A program made the translations under genes and the position numbers. Shown piece after piece: positions 7,438-8,309 of a DNA stretch of 8,309 nt (positions within the stretch are counted from its first letter, which is position 1; each line of letters starts with the position of its first letter). Under the pieces are notes generated by a model. It searched no databases, was not told where the DNA came from, and saw nothing but the letters and a program-made list of their open reading frames with translations. Origin of the DNA: Ectopseudomonas composti (GTDB lineage: Bacteria; Pseudomonadota; Gammaproteobacteria; Pseudomonadales; Pseudomonadaceae); assembly GCA_946886245.1 (NCBI GenBank), contig CAMPIF010000168.1, positions 1-8,309 of the forward strand, given 5' to 3'.

Positions 7438-7461
7438 TATTGTTGTCTCCTCGTTGTTATT
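7437..7461 (-). promoter_or_regulatory. Porin ribosome binding site flanked by two Hfq/Crc (AAnAAnAA) motifs
   Basis: On the minus strand AATAACAA (7461-7454) is followed by the ribosome binding site GAGGAGA (7452-7446) and then AACAATAA (7444-7437), whose last A is the first base of the start codon. Both fit AAnAAnAA exactly, the A-rich pattern bound by Hfq with Crc in Pseudomonas catabolite repression to block translation of uptake and catabolic genes. The motif matches are seen directly, while regulation is inferred. If correct, porin synthesis falls when preferred carbon sources are present and is relieved by CrcZ-type sRNAs. Confidence 0.7.
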
Positions 7462-7465
7462 AGCA

Positions 7466-7488
7466 GGTCGGCCACGATGTGACCGGCC
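7466..7488 (-). promoter_or_regulatory. Possible leader hairpin of the porin mRNA
   Basis: On the minus strand GGCCGGTCAC (7488-7479) can pair with GTGGCCGACC (7475-7466) around an ATC loop: eight Watson-Crick pairs, one G-U and one C/A mismatch. It ends 13 bases before the ribosome binding site. It may stabilise the mRNA or frame the Hfq/Crc site. Its role is inferred. Confidence 0.4.
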
Positions 7489-7524
7489 AGTTACGGCGCG
7501 ATGAAATAAAGCATTTCGCCTGCG

Positions 7525-7547
7525 AGTCGACTGTAAGACTTTAGTCT
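7525..7547. promoter_or_regulatory. Two adjacent palindromes, possible operator
   Basis: AGTCGACT (7525-7532) is a perfect palindrome. Three bases later AGACTTTAGTCT (7536-7547) has perfect 5-bp arms around a TT centre. The AGTC/GACT half-site thus occurs repeatedly within 23 bases, about 90-110 bases upstream of the porin start, where a regulator could act. I do not recognise the site of a specific regulator. Confidence 0.35.
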
Positions 7548-7558
7548 GGCGGGGCTTT

Positions 7559-7591
7559 GAGCCAAGCGGCGGCATCGCTGGGGCTTGGCTC
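7559..7591. repeat. Perfect 9-bp inverted repeat in the divergent spacer
   Basis: GAGCCAAGC (7559-7567) and GCTTGGCTC (7583-7591) are exact reverse complements separated by 15 bases. No T-run follows on either strand, so it is not an intrinsic terminator. It could be an operator or a hairpin near the start of the porin transcript. Confidence 0.5.
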
Positions 7592-7697
7592 TATCTCGCG
7601 GCTGACAGGTTTTTGCTCGGCTTTGCCAGCCATCGGATAAATCCCGATCGGCTGCTCGGCAACTGAGAAAAGTTGGCAACCGTTGGTCGTCGAGGGT

Positions 7698-7724
7698 TAA
7701 AGCTTGGCTTCTGCCGGCCGTTAA
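7698..7724 (+). promoter_or_regulatory. Sigma-28 (FliA) type promoter of the DUF5610 gene
   Basis: TAAAGCTT (7698-7705), an 11-base spacer, then GCCGTTAA (7717-7724) match the classical flagellar sigma-28 consensus TAAAGTTT-N11-GCCGATAA at 14 of 16 positions with the exact spacing. Transcription would begin near 7730, about 25 bases before the ATG at 7757. The match is direct; that FliA uses it is inferred. Confidence 0.75.
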
Positions 7725-7756
7725 GTTCGGCAGATAACCTGTTCAGGTACCCGGTC

Positions 7757-8309
7757 ATGAATCCTCTGAGCTCACTCAACTCCGCCGCTTCCCGCGCTGC
7801 GCAAACCAGCCAGTCGATGGCTGCGCGCAACAGTGCCGCCGATGCGCAGGCTACCCTGGCCAACCGCCTCGCCGAGAAACTCGGCGTGCCGTCGGGCTCG
7901 CTGGCTGGGACGCGTGATGAGTACACCCCCGAGAAAGTGGCGGGGCGGATTCTGGGGTTCATCGAACAGCGCCTGCAGAGCGAGGCGGCGGCTGGCGCTG
8001 ATCCGGCCAAATTGGACAAGCTGCTGTCCCAGGCGCGTGATGGTGTGGAGAAAGGCTTCGCCGAGGCGCGCAAGATTCTCGATGGCATGGGCGTGCTCAA
8101 AGGTCAGGTGGCTGGCGATATCGATGACACCTACAAGCGCATCCAGGATGGCTTCGGCGATCTCGACAAGCGCTTCGGCAGCGCTGCCCCGAGTGCCTCG
8201 GACAAGCTTGCGGTGGCGGGTTACAGCGAGCGCTTCAGCGCGTTGGCGGAGACCTTCGACCTCTCCGTCACCACCCGTGATGGTGACCGCCTGCGCATTT
8301 CCGTGGCAC
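7757..8309 (+). CDS. DUF5610 domain protein, N-terminal part
   Basis: The frame is open to the window edge, giving 184 residues with no stop. Residues 1-55 are Ala/Ser-rich and low in complexity, without a signal peptide or membrane segment. Residues about 56-135 look like the DUF5610 domain, a helical unit of unknown function: YTPEKVAGRILGFIE (56-70), QARDGVEKGFAEARKIL (92-108), then DIDDTYKRIQDGF (121-133). A second region starts near 156 (YSERFSALAETFDLSVTTRDGD), probably a beta-rich part continuing beyond the window. The start is supported by AGG at 7745-7747, nine bases upstream, and by the sigma-28 promoter just before it. That promoter suggests a role linked to flagella or chemotaxis, but the family gives no enzymatic clue. 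The DUF5610 assignment is from recognition of these motifs, not a search. Confidence 0.8.
   Translation, partial: MNPLSSLNSAASRAAQTSQSMAARNSAADAQATLANRLAEKLGVPSGSLAGTRDEYTPEKVAGRILGFIEQRLQSEAAAGADPAKLDKLLSQARDGVEKGFAEARKILDGMGVLKGQVAGDIDDTYKRIQDGFGDLDKRFGSAAPSASDKLAVAGYSERFSALAETFDLSVTTRDGDRLRISVA

Larger units (their letters stand above)
7438..7756. other. Divergent regulatory spacer between the porin and DUF5610 genes
   Basis: This 319-base gene-free stretch separates two divergent genes. From the porin side it holds the Crc-type start region (to 7461), a leader hairpin (7466-7488), two adjacent palindromes (7525-7547), a perfect 9-bp inverted repeat (7559-7591) and the sigma-28 promoter of the DUF5610 gene (7698-7724). 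Between 7592 and 7697 I see only weak imperfect repeats, such as CAACT/AGTTG around 7660-7676. No convincing sigma-70 or sigma-54 promoter for the porin gene was found by eye. Confidence 0.7.

Noticed and set aside
7438..7575. 46-codon N-terminal extension of the porin to an upstream ATG at 7575
   Set aside because: The extension has no ribosome binding site and would bury the signal peptide. GAGGAGA with 8-base spacing and a standard signal sequence place the start at 7437.
7591..8100. Minus-strand open frame of 169 codons opposite the DUF5610 gene
   Set aside because: It is Ser/Arg/Ala-rich and runs through the sigma-28 promoter. The plus-strand frame shows a recognisable domain and a promoter.

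Overview
The window looks like a chromosomal segment from a GC-rich gammaproteobacterium, almost certainly a Pseudomonas. The evidence is the order cysM-rlmD-relA-mazG, an OprD-family porin, a RelA of 747 residues, a DUF5610 protein, and short intergenic repeats of the types common in Pseudomonas genomes. A member of the P. mendocina/oleovorans group is plausible, but that is inference.

Left part (1-4921, all on +): the 3' end of cysM (cysteine synthesis) overlaps by one base rlmD, which encodes the 23S rRNA m5U1939 methyltransferase. A 134-base spacer with a perfect small hairpin precedes relA, the ribosome-associated (p)ppGpp synthetase. Twelve bases after relA comes mazG, a nucleoside triphosphate pyrophosphohydrolase. 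The rlmD-relA-mazG order is the same as in E. coli but without the mazEF toxin-antitoxin pair between relA and mazG. The block thus joins alarmone synthesis to an enzyme that removes nucleoside triphosphates.

Middle part (4922-6192): a 236-base spacer after mazG carries two intergenic repeat elements. Next is a DUF2058 gene of unknown function (+). It converges on a small minus-strand gene for the Rho-binding antiterminator Rof/YaeO, and a long inverted repeat lies between the two stop codons. Upstream of rof is a clear intrinsic terminator that belongs to the next minus-strand gene.

Right part (6193-8309): a minus-strand OprD-family porin is divergent from a plus-strand DUF5610 gene that runs off the window. 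The 319-base spacer between them is the richest regulatory stretch. It holds two exact AAnAAnAA motifs flanking the porin ribosome binding site (the Hfq/Crc catabolite-repression signature), a leader hairpin, two palindromes, a perfect 9-bp inverted repeat, and a near-consensus sigma-28 (FliA) promoter reading into the DUF5610 gene. The most interesting inference is that this uncharacterised DUF5610 protein belongs to the flagellar/motility regulon. I saw no mobile element, CRISPR array, tRNA or rRNA, and no evidence of a wholly new multi-gene system.
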